64,000 nt of DNA, from assembly GCF_000275845.1 (NCBI RefSeq), contig NW_006766910.1, positions 117,853 to 181,852 of the forward strand. The letters run 5' to 3'. This document shows, piece by piece, positions 51,360 to 64,000 of the stretch. The position numbers and the translations under genes are program-made. Source of the DNA: Dichomitus squalens LYAD-421 SS1 (Eukaryota > Basidiomycota > Agaricomycetes > Polyporales > Polyporaceae). Each line of letters begins with the position of its first letter. Position 1 is the stretch's first letter. Under the pieces are notes generated by a model that was not told the origin of the DNA, did no database searches, and saw only the letters and a list, made by a program, of their open reading frames with translations.

Positions 51360-54300
51360 CAGTGGACGGCTGACGGTGAGGATTGTGAGGAGGGGTTGGG
51401 CGAAGCTGCCTGCCTAGGACTTCAAGAAACGATTCCTAGTTATACTGTTATGCGTGTCGGAAGCCATCAGTATCCTGGACCCGGTGTACCTCGCTCCCGA
51501 GTTGATACAGCGCCCGTACAGGAACATTTTTGCTGTTGACCCACATAGAGAAGCAGGGATGGCATGCATAGCACCCTATCATGTCCGATCCAACGCCCCG
51601 GGTGACTTGAAGATTGACAGAACTCGGCGAGCGCGTCCAGTAATTCGCATGGGGCGCAAGTAAGACGCTTGTGGATAGGAGATAATGTTGCCCTAGATCG
51701 CTCAATCTGGCGAGCGGTGACGGCCCAGAGGCTCTCTGCGAACATGGCTCAGGCGGACCGTGGGTGCGAGGTGGAACCGTGCGGGTAGCCGATGTACCTC
51801 CGCAACACTCTTGATGAAAATCAGCAGAATTCTGCATTATTCGCAGGCTCTGTCGCATCGTACTGTGAGACAAAGCGTTGCCGTGAGCGTAGGTGGGCGA
51901 TACCTGAAAGAAACCGAACTATATCTCTCCCTACAGCTCAGATCCTGGCATGGGCCGCTTCGAGAAAGCGCATACCACTCAGTGCGAGTAGCGTTATCGG
52001 ATGCGTTCTCCTTACCGAAATTACAAATATATCAGAAGGCTGTCTATTGGTGCCATGCCCTACAAAGGCGTGGAGTAAGATAGATTTCAGCAAATTCCCT
52101 AAGGAAGCTGACTAGCTTTGACGATATCGGCAATGTACCTTGTAGGTGAACGGGATCCGAGACTTTGGATGCGCAGCCTGTCGAACGAGCATTTGGTCAT
52201 CATAAGAACTCGGGTTGAGCCCAGGCCTTGCATCTCCTTGTCACCAAAGCTGTGACACGAGGTCGGATGTTGGAATAGACCTGGATCGCGATGGTTCCGG
52301 CCGAGAGTTGAAGGCGCTGTTACTGAACGACGTCAGAAACTTGGAAGGCATTCGCGAGCGCCGGGCACGTGGCAGATGTTTCCACGCTTGCGCCACAACG
52401 CCCTTATGTTTTGAATTGGCGGACCATGATGTCCGTTGATTCTCATCCATTCTATAGAGGTCGGCGTGATTTTGAAGGTGAAGACGTATCCGGCGACGTC
52501 TTCCTAATACATTCACCGGGAGATCCCCCAGGGGTACACATACCTCCAGTCAAGCTTTCACGGCTTTGGCCCAGTAACTTCCGAGCCAAGATCCAGACTC
52601 AAGGACTATGGCGGCTCATCGATAAGGTCAGTCCGTTCGAGTCCGAGGAGTCGTAACAAGAACAATTGCGTGTTTGTTCTCATCATCAGCGGCAGTAAGT
52701 CTGTTTTTCCGATATTCCCACTCCAACTCAGGAACGAGATTTTCCTCTTTGGGTCTTGTGATACCGGACCACGGCGTACGGTTCGCTCTATACGTATGGG
52801 GACGTTTGTCTCCCAGCCGGCGGCATTGCGGCTCATCCTGTGGCACCTGCCAGACACGGAGTCTCATGAGCCCCTTCTACCGTCTCGCCTCCCCCTACCC
52901 TCCGCTCTTGTCTGTGCCACTATTGTTAGCAATAATGTCCAACGCAATGGACATGCCAACGCGCGACGTTGCCTTTGGCAGAAGACGTACCGTGTGCCTA
53001 GCCAGCGTTCATGAGGTCTTTGTGCTAGCCGCCATATCTTCGAAAAAGCGTGCCTGACATCACGGTTTGGGTGCTCAGCCTACCATGTTTGGTGATGACG
53101 CATGTCAGCTTAGGCAGGCCGGAAGCCGCGGAAATGCACGCCCGAATCGTTGTTGGTAAATATCTTGCGGAGCCTGCCTCTGAAGCGCTACGAGCATACG
53201 CTGAGCATACCGTACATTGACGGCGCAATAACCACGATCACCATAATGCACTACAGGCCGGCTTCCTTGTGTTTTGAGACGACTGACTTCGGGATTTGTC
53301 TGACTGACGTCACTGCAGGCCCGTGACTTCCAGTAAGTATTCGCAATACCGTCGATGGTGGCGTGCCTCTCGTCTCCTGCCGTAAATCCACAGGCACCCA
53401 TGCCTGATTTTTGGTACCTCCAGGGAGAATCTTCCAGAAGATGATTATGATCCCGCAGCAGCAGCAAGTGTATTTCTTCCCGGGTCCCTCTTTGCCCCTG
53501 CCACGTCTTGGAGAGGCCAAGTTATCGGGCTCTTTCCGCTAGGAGGGTTGACGTATGGCGCCCCCAGCGCCCCGCACTGCAGACCCCACAAACCTTACTG
53601 CGTAATCCGATGTCCCCAGGATTTGTGACTGTGATTGTGTCTAGACCATGTCGTGCCCGGCAAGTCTCACACATGAGGATGCCGCCTTCTCCGGACAGAA
53701 TGGAGCAGGGACATCGCCTTACCCGTGGATATCGGGCCATTTGTGTGTTCCCCCGTTGGATCTTCAGGGCGTCGACATTCGAGGCTGTGTGAAGCCGCGA
53801 GATTGACGTAGTGCGCTGCCGAGTAGCGTCATGAGAGGTTTGGGATACCACGAGGCTGGTACGCACCGCTAGAGGCTTCGAAAGCCACAGGGAAAGAACA
53901 GAGCTCCTTTCGGTCTTCTCATAGCAAGCTTTCCTTACTCGCAGTTGCCGAGCAACATATCGTTCTGCCGCAGTTACGCCTTGCCAGGGGTCGATCGCGA
54001 CATTGTATTGTCCGTGTGCATTGGTGTACCGTACGGGGACGCCGATCTGGGCAGGGTTCGGTGCCGTAGAGAACTACTTAACTATCAAGTCTCATATGAC
54101 AAGGGACCTATAGCAGGGATGAGTGCTGCAGTAACCCGAGTCTAGCCTCAGACACGCGTTCAAAACCGAATGGCTGCCGCCTCCGTCGCCGCGAGTTCTG
54201 GCACTCACCATGTCGATCCTACGCGCTGCGAACTTGTTGCGTGCGTTCCGTAGACAAGTCGGAAGAAGGAGTTTGAATTTGAATGGTTCCTGTCTCCTGT

Positions 54301-56330
54301 CTCCTGGTAAGTTCATGTCGCACGCTGTACGGCAGGTGCAACCTTCTCACCTGCCGTGGCACCCGGGGCAGCCTGAGAGCCTTAGTGACTGGAGAAGCAA
54401 CTTTTCGCGTTGATACGGACTCTGAGTAGAAAAAGCACTCGTACCGTCAGAAGTAGATGAAGCAGGTGTCATGACATAGGAGCACTATACATGAGGGCAA
54501 ATATTATCAACGGGCAGCAAACCAGGAAATCATGAGACGTCAGCGAGTTTGTACAGCCCACTGCCTGACGGCGAAGCTAAAGCGCGGCAGCATGACGTAG
54601 CAGACCTAGAGAAGCGATTACGGTCGGCAGAAGCGTAGCTGCCGAGGGAGGGGGCAGAGAGTACAGCAGCCCAAGGAAGCGGAGAAGAAAAGGCCAGTAA
54701 CCTAAGCCACTCCACCCAGTGGCCCAGTATAGGAGAGCATGCACAGCCAACGCCTGATGTTTCAACGCTGATCCCGTCGTCGTGACGGAGACCGAGGCTT
54801 GTTGGACCGCGGCGCAGGTTTACCGCGGGCAAGTCCCCTCAAGCCAACGGTGTAAACGCTTGCCCACCAGAACGCTCCAGCGATGAGCAGGGCTATAAAG
54901 CAGTGCCTTTGCTCCGTATATTGGGAAGCAGTGCCCGGGTGAATGTCTGCAAGGACTCCGGAGTCAGCTCGTCCTTAATACGATGACATATGGAGGAGGA
55001 CTGCATGTCGAAAGGCCCGAAAAGGGTAGCTCAAGTTCAGGACAAGTTAGGCTTGTACCTAAACAAAGCTTGGCTTCGATTGCTTCAAAAGCCGTGTGCG
55101 AAAATGACGGTGACTTCAGAGAGAGCCGTCTGCAAAATAGAACGACGGTGAATTCGGAGATGACGCAGGTCTTCAAAAAAGACAACTTCAGTGAGTTCAG
55201 AAGGTCGTACGCCCTGATGCTATTGACATCGTCAATATGGTTTAGACGCAATGGGGCAACTGACGACTTACGATTCAACATGAGATCGACGGCATCCACC
55301 TCCTTGAGTCTCCCCTTCGCTTTGGCCAGGTGTCCACAGCTGGGGCACTGAATGAGCAAATGTTCAAGCGGATACCTATTCGACACATCAACCCGGCCTC
55401 ACCAGGCATTGTTAGAAGGTTGCATCAAGGAGTCCACAAGGACCCGAGCTCGGACCAGATGAGAGAAAGACTGGTTAGGAAACCGCAGCGGTTGGTGCTG
55501 AAGGTAGAATCGATGATAGAGTTCCCGCACCGAGAACACTGTCGCATTCACGAGGCAGCCGTGGGGATGAATTACCGGGCACGTCGAAAGTGACCAGAAA
55601 AACGAGAGCTAACTCGACCCTGGAGACCGGTTGCCCATCAAACAATGTCCGATTCCACGAGGCCGATGTTCAAGAGTCTTCTTGACCATGCATTCCTAAT
55701 GATAAACCTTCCTCGTCGTGAGCTGTGAGTCACATCCATTCCAACGCTAGCCTTCCCTTTGAGTCCAGCAGCTCGCCGGGGTGTCGCGCCACCGGAAAGA
55801 GCTGCGGAAGAAGCACTACCGACGCGGTGGATACTTTGGGGCAATGGCAAACGTTGCGTCTCATGAACGTCGAGGACCCTACAGCAGCGGAGAACAATCA
55901 GCACATGTCATATAAACTATATGAGACTTGCTGCTACGAGGAGCTGATCGATGCTCCTCGGTTACGGCGCGATACCTAGCGTTTCTCCATTTGCTTCGGA
56001 CCTCACCACAGGCGTCTCGTGTTTGGCATGATGAACTCCTGGAATGCAGGATTCTCCTAGATACTTCAGTTACGCGTACGTACATAAATATCCAACCACA
56101 CCCAGACGATGATGATAGTGACGATGACGGTGATGACGACACACTAGATGAGCAAGCCAAAGCAAGGAGCAGTAGGTAGATTGGCACAATGGCCCAGAAC
56201 ATTCGGGACGATGACAGCACGGAGACCAAGGAATGTACGTGAGTAGAATGCAGTAGAGTATATGGGACTCTGACGCGCCATTCGCAATGCGGCACGAGGG
56301 AGTTGTGCACGGAACAATGAACGTGTTAAG
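51360..56330. other. Long intergenic stretch, no gene recognised
   Basis: About 5 kb with only short or motif-free frames. Noted but not called: a 140-codon minus frame at 54964-55386 with a CPSCG pair; an acidic GATGAC-type repeat at 56098-56150 (Asp-rich on plus, Ser-rich after a hydrophobic stretch on minus); and a TGACGTCA palindrome at 53305-53312. Confidence 0.4.
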
Positions 56331-56334
56331 CACC

Positions 56335-58292
56335 TTAGATGACGCCGACCTCCTTGCCAGACGAAAGCCGGCTAGTCCGGGAAGTCTCGTAGAAGCTCGA
56401 GTACGAGCTGGTGCGGTACGCCATACCCGTTCCGGTCCTCGGAGGTCGAAGGCCGACCTGTGGGCGGGAGCCACCCGGCGCAGACACAGTAGAGGTAGTA
56501 CTCGTAGGCTTCTGCGTGTCCGTCTTCCCGCTGGATCGGGGAAGCCCAGCAGACTGGGAAGACGACAGGCGGGGAGGAAGAGGGAAGTCCAGCAGCTGAT
56601 CGCTGTTCGCAGCACCACTGCGTTCCGTAGGGCTAAACACCGACGCCGATATGGACCGCACTGGAGCCATGACGGAGGTGGACACGGAACGCGGCGGCAC
56701 CATGCGCGACACTGTCGAGCGGGTAGGAACGGAAGTGTTGCCAGGACGGGAACCCGGGTTTGACAGTGTACGAGTCCTTGCGCGCGCTATCGAGGACAAG
56801 TTTGACATCTTCGCGTTGGCAGACGACACCGGCGGACGCGACTCTGACATGGAAGTCGACCGCGTCACCGAGTTCTGGATCCCCGCGGTCTGGGGTAGGC
56901 GCAGCGGCCTTGGGCCCCCGGTCCGTATCTGTGAGCTGTGTGAGCTGGTAACCGACTGCGTTTGAGCGCTGGAATCGCGAGAGCCGGATGAGACGATGGA
57001 ACTCGCGGACGCGTTTGACTGCGTACGACTCCGCGTCGCGGGCTTGGGGAGATCAACTGATGTGATGCTGTCTGTGTCGGCACTGCTGAGGCGGTTCTGG
57101 GAATCCGTCGCAGACATGGAGCGGGAGAGAGCCTTGGCTGTGAGCGGTGCGGGGGAATAGGAGCTCGGCGCACGCGACAGGTTGCTTGCAGAGGTGCTCC
57201 TTGCAAGCTCAGGAGGCACGCGCGACATAGACGTGGAGTACACGGAGGGCTGTCTATTGATGTTCGAGTTGATGAGCCGTCTTGTGAGCAAAGAGGGAGC
57301 ATCCTCGTCCTCGCTAAGGGTGTTCATCAGACCGACGCGCCTCACGAGGTACACACAAGGGCCCACCTGTCACTCCATCCCAGCCCAGTGGTCAGACCCA
57401 TTCCAGCGCGGAGTAGCGTTTGGTCTCGATGGCGGACTCTCCTTCGCTGCGTGTCCCGTGGGTCCCGATGTATGCCGGATTTGGTCACCGTGCTGCCCAC
57501 TATGCACGTCTCGGGATCAGAATGATCCATGTGCAGCTGCAGAGTCGGAAGAAAGAAGCTGACGAACCTGTCGACGCCACGCTAAGGACACTGTTTGCGC
57601 GATTCACAGACGCCGCACCATCCTCATCGTCTATGTACAACGACAGTGTCGCTGATCCACCACCCGGAAGCAGCTTCGACCGCGGGGAAAGCAAACCATC
57701 TCTGAACATCAGATGTCTGCCCCACCACAGTCAGCGGTGCAGTGAATGCAAGCAAGAGGCTGGGGACGTACGGCAAAGGAGTGTGTATGTCGATACTCGA
57801 GTCGGACTCGCTCCCATCTCCCTCCAGCTGCTTCTCGTCCATGCTGTCGTCCTTGTCCAGCAACGCGCCGTAGTCCGAGATGACAGACCCGGTGTCGTCG
57901 TCGTTCTTCACCCCCTTCCAGCTCGACGGGATCGCCATCGACGAGTTCGACCTCGCCCGCGCCATGGGCGAGTGGAACGTCGCCGACGACTTGCGACGCG
58001 GACGCGGGGTGCGCTTAATCATGGTCTCGACATCTGGGCTGTCGGGCCGCTTGTCAGGGCGAGCCCCGCGCGGTGGCGGGTTCCTCGTGGACCGTGGCGA
58101 TCGAGACTGGGCAGGAGCAGGAACAGGAGGAAGTGACTTCTCTGATCGCGAGGGTGTGTGGGGCTGGGAGACACTGCCAGACGGAGAGCGGGGCGTGCTG
58201 GGTCGGCGAGGGCGTGGCGAGCTCCCGAAGACCGCGCTGGCGAGCGTCGGGCTCTTTGGCGAGAGGATCTCGGTCAACGGTGCCTCAGACAT
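56335..58292 (-). CDS. Ser/Pro/Arg-rich disordered protein
   Basis: At least three exons. Exon 1 starts at ATG 58292 (MSEAPLTEILSPKSPTLASA) and leaves by GTACGT after HTPLP. Exon 2 begins at a GGGGCAG acceptor near 57720 and reads HLMFRDGLLSPRSKLLPGG, then LSLYIDDEDGAASVNRANSVLSVAS. The last exon covers NTLSEDEDAPSLLTRRLINS to GKEVGVI with stop at 56335-56337. The frame between exons 2 and 3 is not settled. The protein is dominated by Ser, Pro, Arg and Thr with many SP/TP and RSxS sites, so it is predicted disordered and a likely kinase target. No folded domain seen. Such proteins often serve as polarity or cytoskeleton adaptors in fungi, but that is only a guess here. Confidence 0.72.
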
Positions 58293-58299
58293 CTCCAGA

Positions 58300-60765
58300 A
58301 GCAGAGCAACGAACGAGCAGATGGTCGTTCAGACAACAACAGAGTGTACGACTGAACAATGCGAGGAAGAGAAGAAACGGCTTCGACGTGAATACCCCCT
58401 TGAGAGCCGCGCGCGTCTTGTCCCGGCTGAGCAGAAACGTAAATGAAGAAAACGCCCGTGACACGGTGGCACCGGCTGAGAACTACGCCAACAGAGCTAG
58501 ACAGCACACTCGGGAAAGAGACTAGAACGCCAGAGACGCGAGTCGCGAACAGCCCAGGAGCGTCGACAACGAGAACAAGGGAGATGAGAACGATGGGAGG
58601 CCGAGCGTTGGGATATTCGTGGGCGCCATCTTTGCCCGGACTGGGCAGCGTGATAAAGAATCAGAATCAACAGAAGGATATCCCACAGCGAACTCAACCC
58701 CTGAGAACGCTATCATGAAAGAATGACCGGGGCAGAGCAGGGTGCCAGTCTCTGCCAGAGGCAGAAGGATGGCTGTAGCTACGAAAGCTGATGGAGATCG
58801 TCTGCGGACAGATGACGGCGGGCGGCAGCACTTATGTATCGCCTCGCACGTCAACCTCGCCGCGCACGGTGTCGCGCATGGCTAAATTGGCGAAATCATT
58901 GCTTGAACGTACGAGCAGGTGCATCGATCCGTGAAAGCATTGCAAAAGACTTCGACTAGTAGATACAGAGATACGAGTCCGAGATCCCAATATTGCCACA
59001 AAGGAGACAGATCCACCGAACAGATCGCCTCTGCCTATGCGCGCCTCCTAAACCTCCGTTTACCATGCGGTGTCTCGTTTGCACTTTCAGGCAATGGACG
59101 GTTTCCACCCGAAGACGCGTTGAACGCCTTGATAAACCCGCTAACACACATAAGATGACGTCAGCATTGTCCCGGAAGGTGATAGATGAAGCGGACTGAC
59201 CGTTGCGTGGCATCCAGATATTGCTCGCGATCCAACTTCTTGTCTGTCTTGACAGAGAGACCGTTCTGTGAAACGTCTACGCCTTTGCCCTTCAAACTGG
59301 AGTAGGATGCGGTCAGCGATGTCTTGTTCATATAGATCCGCTCCGAGTGTGCGCATCAACGCATTTACGAGATGGAAGTGTGGCCTTGACCGATCCCGGA
59401 TCATCCAACAATAGACGTTGTACTCTCGACAGCAGATTCCCTTGGTGAGGCAGTGACGGGAGTGGAATGAGAGACTTGGGCCTTCGGAAACGACCATCTT
59501 GGAATCATGTGCCATATCGTTAAATCAGAGGAAATGCATCCGCGGAAGCGACTTCAACGAGCTCCACGCAGAACACAAACTACGCTCTCAAAAAAAGTAG
59601 GAAGCGAATGTTTCTGAGACCCCTTCGCATTTCGGATCAAGATACTCGGGAGTTCCATGGTTTGCGTTGAGTCGCTCTCTGACCACCTCTCTCTACGTGT
59701 CGCCGGATAGCCTACGAGCCATTCCGCATGCAACTCTTCTGTACGGTTGTGCGCTACATCGATACGTGCTGGGCATTGCACTGACAACGCTGATGCGCAA
59801 GGCGGGAGGGAGCCGCGAGCGGGTTTGAAATGAATCATTTCAAACGATGCGAACCGACCAGGACCGGCTTGGATGAACATTTGGCCCTGCGCAGCACGAC
59901 AGCACAGCGAAACCGAACGCAGGGGCGATGCTCAACTAAAGCATAGAACCCGCCTTCTGCATCGCGCTCGAACAGCCTTCAGCGTGCCGCTGCTGAGCCG
60001 CAGCGAAGCGGCGGGAGATTTGTCGATGCCTACATCTGACGCCCACTATAGGCCGACGCTCAACCAGTAAGGCGCTCGAGAATGTGGGTATTACCACCGT
60101 AACTCTCCCAATCATGACCAAGCGCAATCTCCGACGGAGGCGAGTGGCAGACGGCAGGTGTAGATGACGAGAATTGGATCAGTACTCACGATCCTTTGGC
60201 CGATTCGACTGCGCCAGGTAGAGCATTGCGCGCAGCGAGGAATACGTATGCGAAAGCCGCAATAATGCCTAGTGTCTGTATGTGCCAGTGGAATCCATGT
60301 CAGGGGTATGCAGCGTCATGGCAGATCTTTGACCACTTACCCCGGCTAGAACGAGATAATCGAACCTAAGGGATTGTTCAGACCTGCTTTGAACTCTACG
60401 TGTGGGAGTATACAGCACTTACCAATTAGCCATGGTGAAAGTATGATGGGGATCTCGAAGGCGAGGCATGAAGTTCATATAGTCTGGATACCGCGGAGTG
60501 GGGCCAATGATGCCATACCGAGCTCGGGGGCTATGTCGGATAGCCCCTGTCAACCACCCCGGTATGGTTTGTAACGCGTGTTATATCTAAATTTAATATC
60601 TAAATTTAAGTGCGCTCTGAGCACTGCGGGCTCGGCGGAGGAAGTGAAGTCATGGACAAAGAGCTAGGATTGTGTTTCACAACTTGCGCAACGGGGATGA
60701 GACTCTGGAATCCGATGAAACAAACCCTCTCCGGTTTGGCAGTCCTGATTGCAATGGCCTACGAT
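58300..60765. other. Intergenic, no gene recognised
   Basis: A 124-codon minus frame (59141-59515, contains HLVNALMRTLGADLYEQDIADRI in two pieces) looks somewhat protein-like but has no known domain. A TGACGTCA palindrome followed by GCA occurs at 59156-59163. Just before the tRNA there is a tandem AT-rich 13-mer (see 60583). Confidence 0.35.
60583..60608. repeat. Tandem AT-rich 13-mer, two units
   Basis: ATATCTAAATTTA occurs twice in perfect tandem, about 160 bp upstream of the tRNA-Gly gene. It may be chance or an AT-rich upstream element. Confidence 0.7.
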
Positions 60766-60768
60766 ATC

Positions 60769-60839
60769 GCATTCGTGGTGTAGCGGTAACATTGGGTCTT
60801 CCCATGGCCTAGCTCCGGGTTCGACTCCCGGCGGATGCA
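60769..60839 (+). tRNA. tRNA-Gly (anticodon CCC)
   Basis: 71 nt fold into a full cloverleaf: acceptor GCATTCG paired with CGGATGC and discriminator A, D stem GTGT/ACAT, anticodon stem GGGTC/GGCCT with loop TTCCCAT (anticodon CCC, reading GGG), 4-nt variable loop, and T stem CCGGG/CCCGG with loop TTCGACT. The internal pol III promoter boxes are present (A box around TGGTGTAGCGG, B box GGTTCGACTCC). There is no intron. CCA is not encoded, as expected for a eukaryote. Confidence 0.95.
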
Positions 60840-60859
60840 TAACGAGATCTCTACCTCAG

Positions 60860-60864
60860 TTTTT
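60860..60864 (+). terminator. Pol III terminator of the tRNA gene
   Basis: A TTTTT run 20 bp past the end of the tRNA-Gly gene, the usual pol III stop signal. Confidence 0.75.
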
Positions 60865-61033
60865 AAGAATTTACATGTTTCCCCCGTGTCTCTGTCACAT
60901 TGCTATGAGTGTACACCGGTTGGTATCGATACCTGAATGCAGAGGCGACGAAGTATTTTCAGGCGCAAGATCATGTATTCTCGGATTTTGTTTTCCATAC
61001 GGTCCCGTTAGAAATCGGTTCGCATCGGCGCTG

Positions 61034-61455
61034 ATGCTGTTCCCCAGGGACGTCGTCGATGCAGCACAACGCGCGACAGAAAGTGCGATCAATAGGCATG
61101 TCCACAAGCTCCGCCAGCTTGCTGCCGACGCCGCTCTCCGTGCTTCCGTGTCATCGTCAGTCGGGCCTTCGCCGAAACGCAGGGCGTCTAGCGACGATCC
61201 GCATCTCAACGGGTTCGTTCTCGTTCCCTGTGCCTATTGAATACGACGCTCATGCATTGTTTCAGCTCGACATCCTCGAAACGCGTGCGTCGTTCGCCCT
61301 CGGATGATGGCATCATTGACGTATATGCGGACGACACCTCGACATCTCCCCCACCAAGCATATCTGCCGCGACGGATATGAGTGACAAGCCCCTCGTCAC
61401 GGTCGGAATGCTTCGCGCGCTCGCCCGTGACGTGCTCAAGACCTACGATAAGTAG
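61034..61455 (+). CDS. Small two-exon protein, function unknown
   Basis: Exons 61034-61212 and 61266-61455, with a 53-bp intron (donor GTTCGT, acceptor TTTCAG), give a 122-residue protein. The first part is helical (FPRDVVDAAQRATESAINRH, then KLRQLAADAALRAS). The middle is Ser/basic (SPKRRASSDDP, SSKRVRRSPSDDG), with possible nuclear localisation signals. The end is MLRALARDVLKTYDK. The two short basic-Ser-Asp blocks resemble each other (KRRASSDD and VRRSPSDD). No family recognised. ATG 61034 was chosen as the first Met of the coherent region; an in-frame upstream exon is possible. It lies about 200 bp after the tRNA gene. Confidence 0.55.
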
Positions 61456-61878
61456 GCCCACCGCGGAATGGCCATCGATCGTGTCTTCGATTTCTGTATC
61501 TTGTGTCTTGGTTATATATATCACTCTGCATTGTATTGCAATCCGTCTCCGTTGTGCTTGCAGTGCGATCGTGCTGCGAGAGGTCTTTGCTGTTGCGATT
61601 CGAGTCGCATCCGTGGACAGTTCCCTGCAACATGTCATTAGCCTGAAGACGGTGCCTCCGACATTCATTTTTTCGCGCAGGTAGAATTGCCCGGTGAACG
61701 CTCAACACTTGGCTCGTGTGAGGCAGGGACTCACGACAGACAACAAACGACAGAGGTCCCCGGATCCATCACAGATCGATCACATTCATGAGCATATCTA
61801 AGCTAGCTGACACGAGAAAAACAAAATATCCTTGTACACGTTCATCTACCTCAACGGTCTTGACAGGTCAGGAATACA

Positions 61879-64000
61879 TCATGCATCAGTACGAGCACGG
61901 ATCCGCGCCTCCTTCCCTTCATCAATGGTGGCCATCGGCGTCACGGTGGAGCGGACAGTCAGACGAGCCTTCTTGGCCGCCTGCGCAAAGAATTCGGGAG
62001 GTTGGTATCCGTCCAGTCCGTCCTTGACCTTATCGTCAAGAGGCCAGACGAATCTAGGGTTGGCCACATAACGCTTGAACACTTGCAGCACAGCAAGGTG
62101 GCTGTCGAGCTTCCGTGCCTCCTCAAACGTCTTGTCGCTCGGCTTGGTGGGTCCAGAGAACACGTCGGCCGTGGTAGCGTCCTCTGGCTCGATGTCAAAA
62201 GGCTCAAGTTCGCTAGGCGGTCGTTGAAAGGCTCCATCTCGAGATGCAATTGTCGATTGTCGCGAAGGTAGCGATCCCGTGGCCGTCTCTTTCGCCCGAG
62301 CCACTTGGGCCGAGCGAGCCTCCCACTCCTCGACCGCGTAACGAGCTTGAAAGAGCTTGAGCAGCTCGGCGAGCAGGTCGCGGAGAGGATGACGAGGCTC
62401 TCCATCCCCCTCGAGTGGCTGGTTAGCCTCATCGAGCGTCTCATCGCCAGTCAAGAAAGCGATGGGCGTGTCCCCGGAGCGGATCACGGCCTGCTTGATG
62501 GCTTGCACTTTTGTCTCACTGCAAATAGGCCGGCCATCCCAGTGCTGTTCCGCGTCATCGAAGTACTTGGTAATGAATGCATGGACCATGTGCAAGCCGC
62601 AGTTGCTATGCACGAGACGTACAGCGAGGAAGATGATCACGTGGAGAAAGGATTCGAGCTCGTCGGGAATACCAAGGGGACGGTGAGGATACGCGACAGA
62701 GCGAATGGACATGAAGTACCAGGTGCCCTAATACGACATGAGTCGATGTCCGACCTAGACAGGATTGACAACGCACCGTTCGAAATGGTTGACGAGCCTT
62801 GAGATCCTTCCCGGCCCCGGAAAGGAACTTGGAGAGCTCCCAATCGCTCAAAACCCCAGTCCAATAGATCCACCCAGACTTGATAGTGGGTAGGATCAAG
62901 ATATTACTGGCGCTAACATCACGATGCAGTATATCGCACTTCTTCACAGCTTGCCAGTGGGCTACATCGGAAGGTGTTAGAGCGCCCCTCCACATAGACA
63001 TAGCTGTTTGCTCACCGTTGATGCAATGCATTATGACACGAGCCAGCTGTTGTCCGTACAGGAAAGACGTCACTTCGAGGCAGACCTCTGCAACCACTAT
63101 CCTATAATGCTCCATGTGACGCAACCCAATGCCGTCGCTGACTTCCACTTTCGTGCCTGGTAGAGGGCGTTTCGTGCCTTTGTCATCGCGCTGATCTTCA
63201 GGCATCTGGGGCTCGCTAGTCATGCCGCGTCCTGACTCCTTGACGGGGGGCCGGGCCTTGCCACCCGAGGTTGAAGCCTTCGCCCTCGAGGGAAGGTCGG
63301 CAATGCGTCGCTTCGATTTGTCTCGTTCCGGGGCCTCCACCTCGTCGGACGTCTTGTGGCCAGTGATCGGCGAGTACTCCGACGCCTCCGTCTCCTGCCC
63401 TTCAACGCGGCCATGACAGACGAGAGTAGGAACACAGCTAACTTTCGCTGTGTTCAGCTTCTGAAGCATATCGCCCTCGTACTCAAGGTCCGCATAGTAT
63501 GGCCTCCACGCATCCTTCAGGAAGACGAAGCGTTGAGTCTCCCACTCCACAGCGACGTACCCTCGCGTGCCACGACCAATCAGACCAGAGGGGTCCGTGA
63601 TCGGCTTCCCAATCAGGTAGACCCGTCCATCGACGGTGACCTTGTAGCGAGGCCAGCCCTTGGACACCGACTCATGAAAGAGCGTACGGACGTATTCAAA
63701 CACAGGGCGTATGTCGGGGCGTTCCGGGTCGAGCGGGTGATCGATCTGGTGATTGCACGTCGCAGTGGGGTCGTCGTGCAGTAGGCCATGCTCGAAGAGA
63801 GGAGATTTCCCAGGATCGTCAGCAGGGCCAAGGAAATCGCTGGGAATGGCAGTGATCTTTCGCTCCAGCTCTTTGACGTCGTTGCTATGGGCGAAAGACA
63901 GGGCATTCATCCGCTTCCAACCACACGAGTCCTTCGACAAAGGAACAGCCGTGGTGTCGACGCCCTGTTGCTCCGGACTCGTCTTCGAGAATGCGTAGAG
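61879..64000 (-). CDS. FunK1 fungal-type protein kinase, 5' end outside window
   Basis: The open frame enters from the right edge and ends at 61881-61879. Introns are 63015-62962 (54 bp, donor GTGAGC, acceptor GATGTAG) and 62776-62728 (49 bp, donor GTGCGT, acceptor ATTAG); exon 62727-61879 closes the gene. Motifs are GRGTRGYVA with Lys in FLKDAWRP, HRDVSASN, DWE in SDWELSK, then RTGTWYFMS across the last splice and DELESFLHVI. Both intron positions match the FunK1 gene at 21098-24104, but the protein is clearly diverged, with a Lys/Arg-rich linker (ERDKSKRRIADLPSRAKAS). Catalytic residues are intact. It is a more distant relative, not part of the left-hand module. Confidence 0.88.

Noticed and set aside
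56098..56179. Asp-rich plus frame and, on minus, a hydrophobic stretch followed by Ser repeats, like a small secreted protein
   Set aside because: Both come from one GATGAC-type repeat; no splice or start context supports a gene.
1..64000. CRISPR arrays, bacterial operons, viral or retrotransposon coding regions
   Set aside because: No spaced direct-repeat arrays, no Shine-Dalgarno-led gene strings, and no reverse transcriptase, integrase or capsid motifs were seen in any frame.

Overview
The window looks like nuclear DNA of a mushroom-forming basidiomycete (Agaricomycetes, possibly a polypore). The grounds are genes split by introns of about 50 bp with GT-AG ends, FunK1 fungal-type protein kinases, DUF6533 seven-helix membrane proteins, SKN1/KRE6-type GH16 wall proteins, and a eukaryotic tRNA-Gly with a pol III T-run. 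No bacterial, viral or CRISPR feature was seen. Genes are sparse, and most long reading frames between them are not better than chance.

Left third (1-27.6 kb): a decayed, repeatedly duplicated module, all on the minus strand. It holds three FunK1 copies (a fragment at 1.8-2.6 kb, a broken full-length copy at 8.3-11.0 kb, an intact copy at 21.1-24.1 kb), two DUF6533 membrane-protein genes (4.9-6.5 and 15.9-17.7 kb), and two copies of a small gene with a possible divergent homeodomain (broken at 11.7-12.6 kb, open at 26.7-27.6 kb). The 5' flanks of the FunK1 copies are also related, and two of them keep an inverted repeat. Two fold-back elements with long terminal inverted repeats sit here (14515-14884 and 25247-25878).

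Middle (28-51.4 kb): two same-strand GH16 (SKN1/KRE6-like) beta-glucan assembly genes with the same four-exon layout, then two family-2 glycosyltransferase genes in convergent orientation. All four would act on cell-wall polysaccharide. The second GH16 copy has Gln where its neighbour has the last Glu of the ExDxxE catalytic motif.

Right end (51.4-64 kb): a long gene-poor stretch, a Ser/Pro/Arg-rich disordered protein gene, a tRNA-Gly(CCC), a small two-exon gene of unknown function, and a fourth FunK1 gene that runs off the right edge. The most unusual features are the kinase / membrane protein / homeodomain-like module with its pseudogenes, the two fold-back elements, and the GH16 paralogue with the altered catalytic residue.
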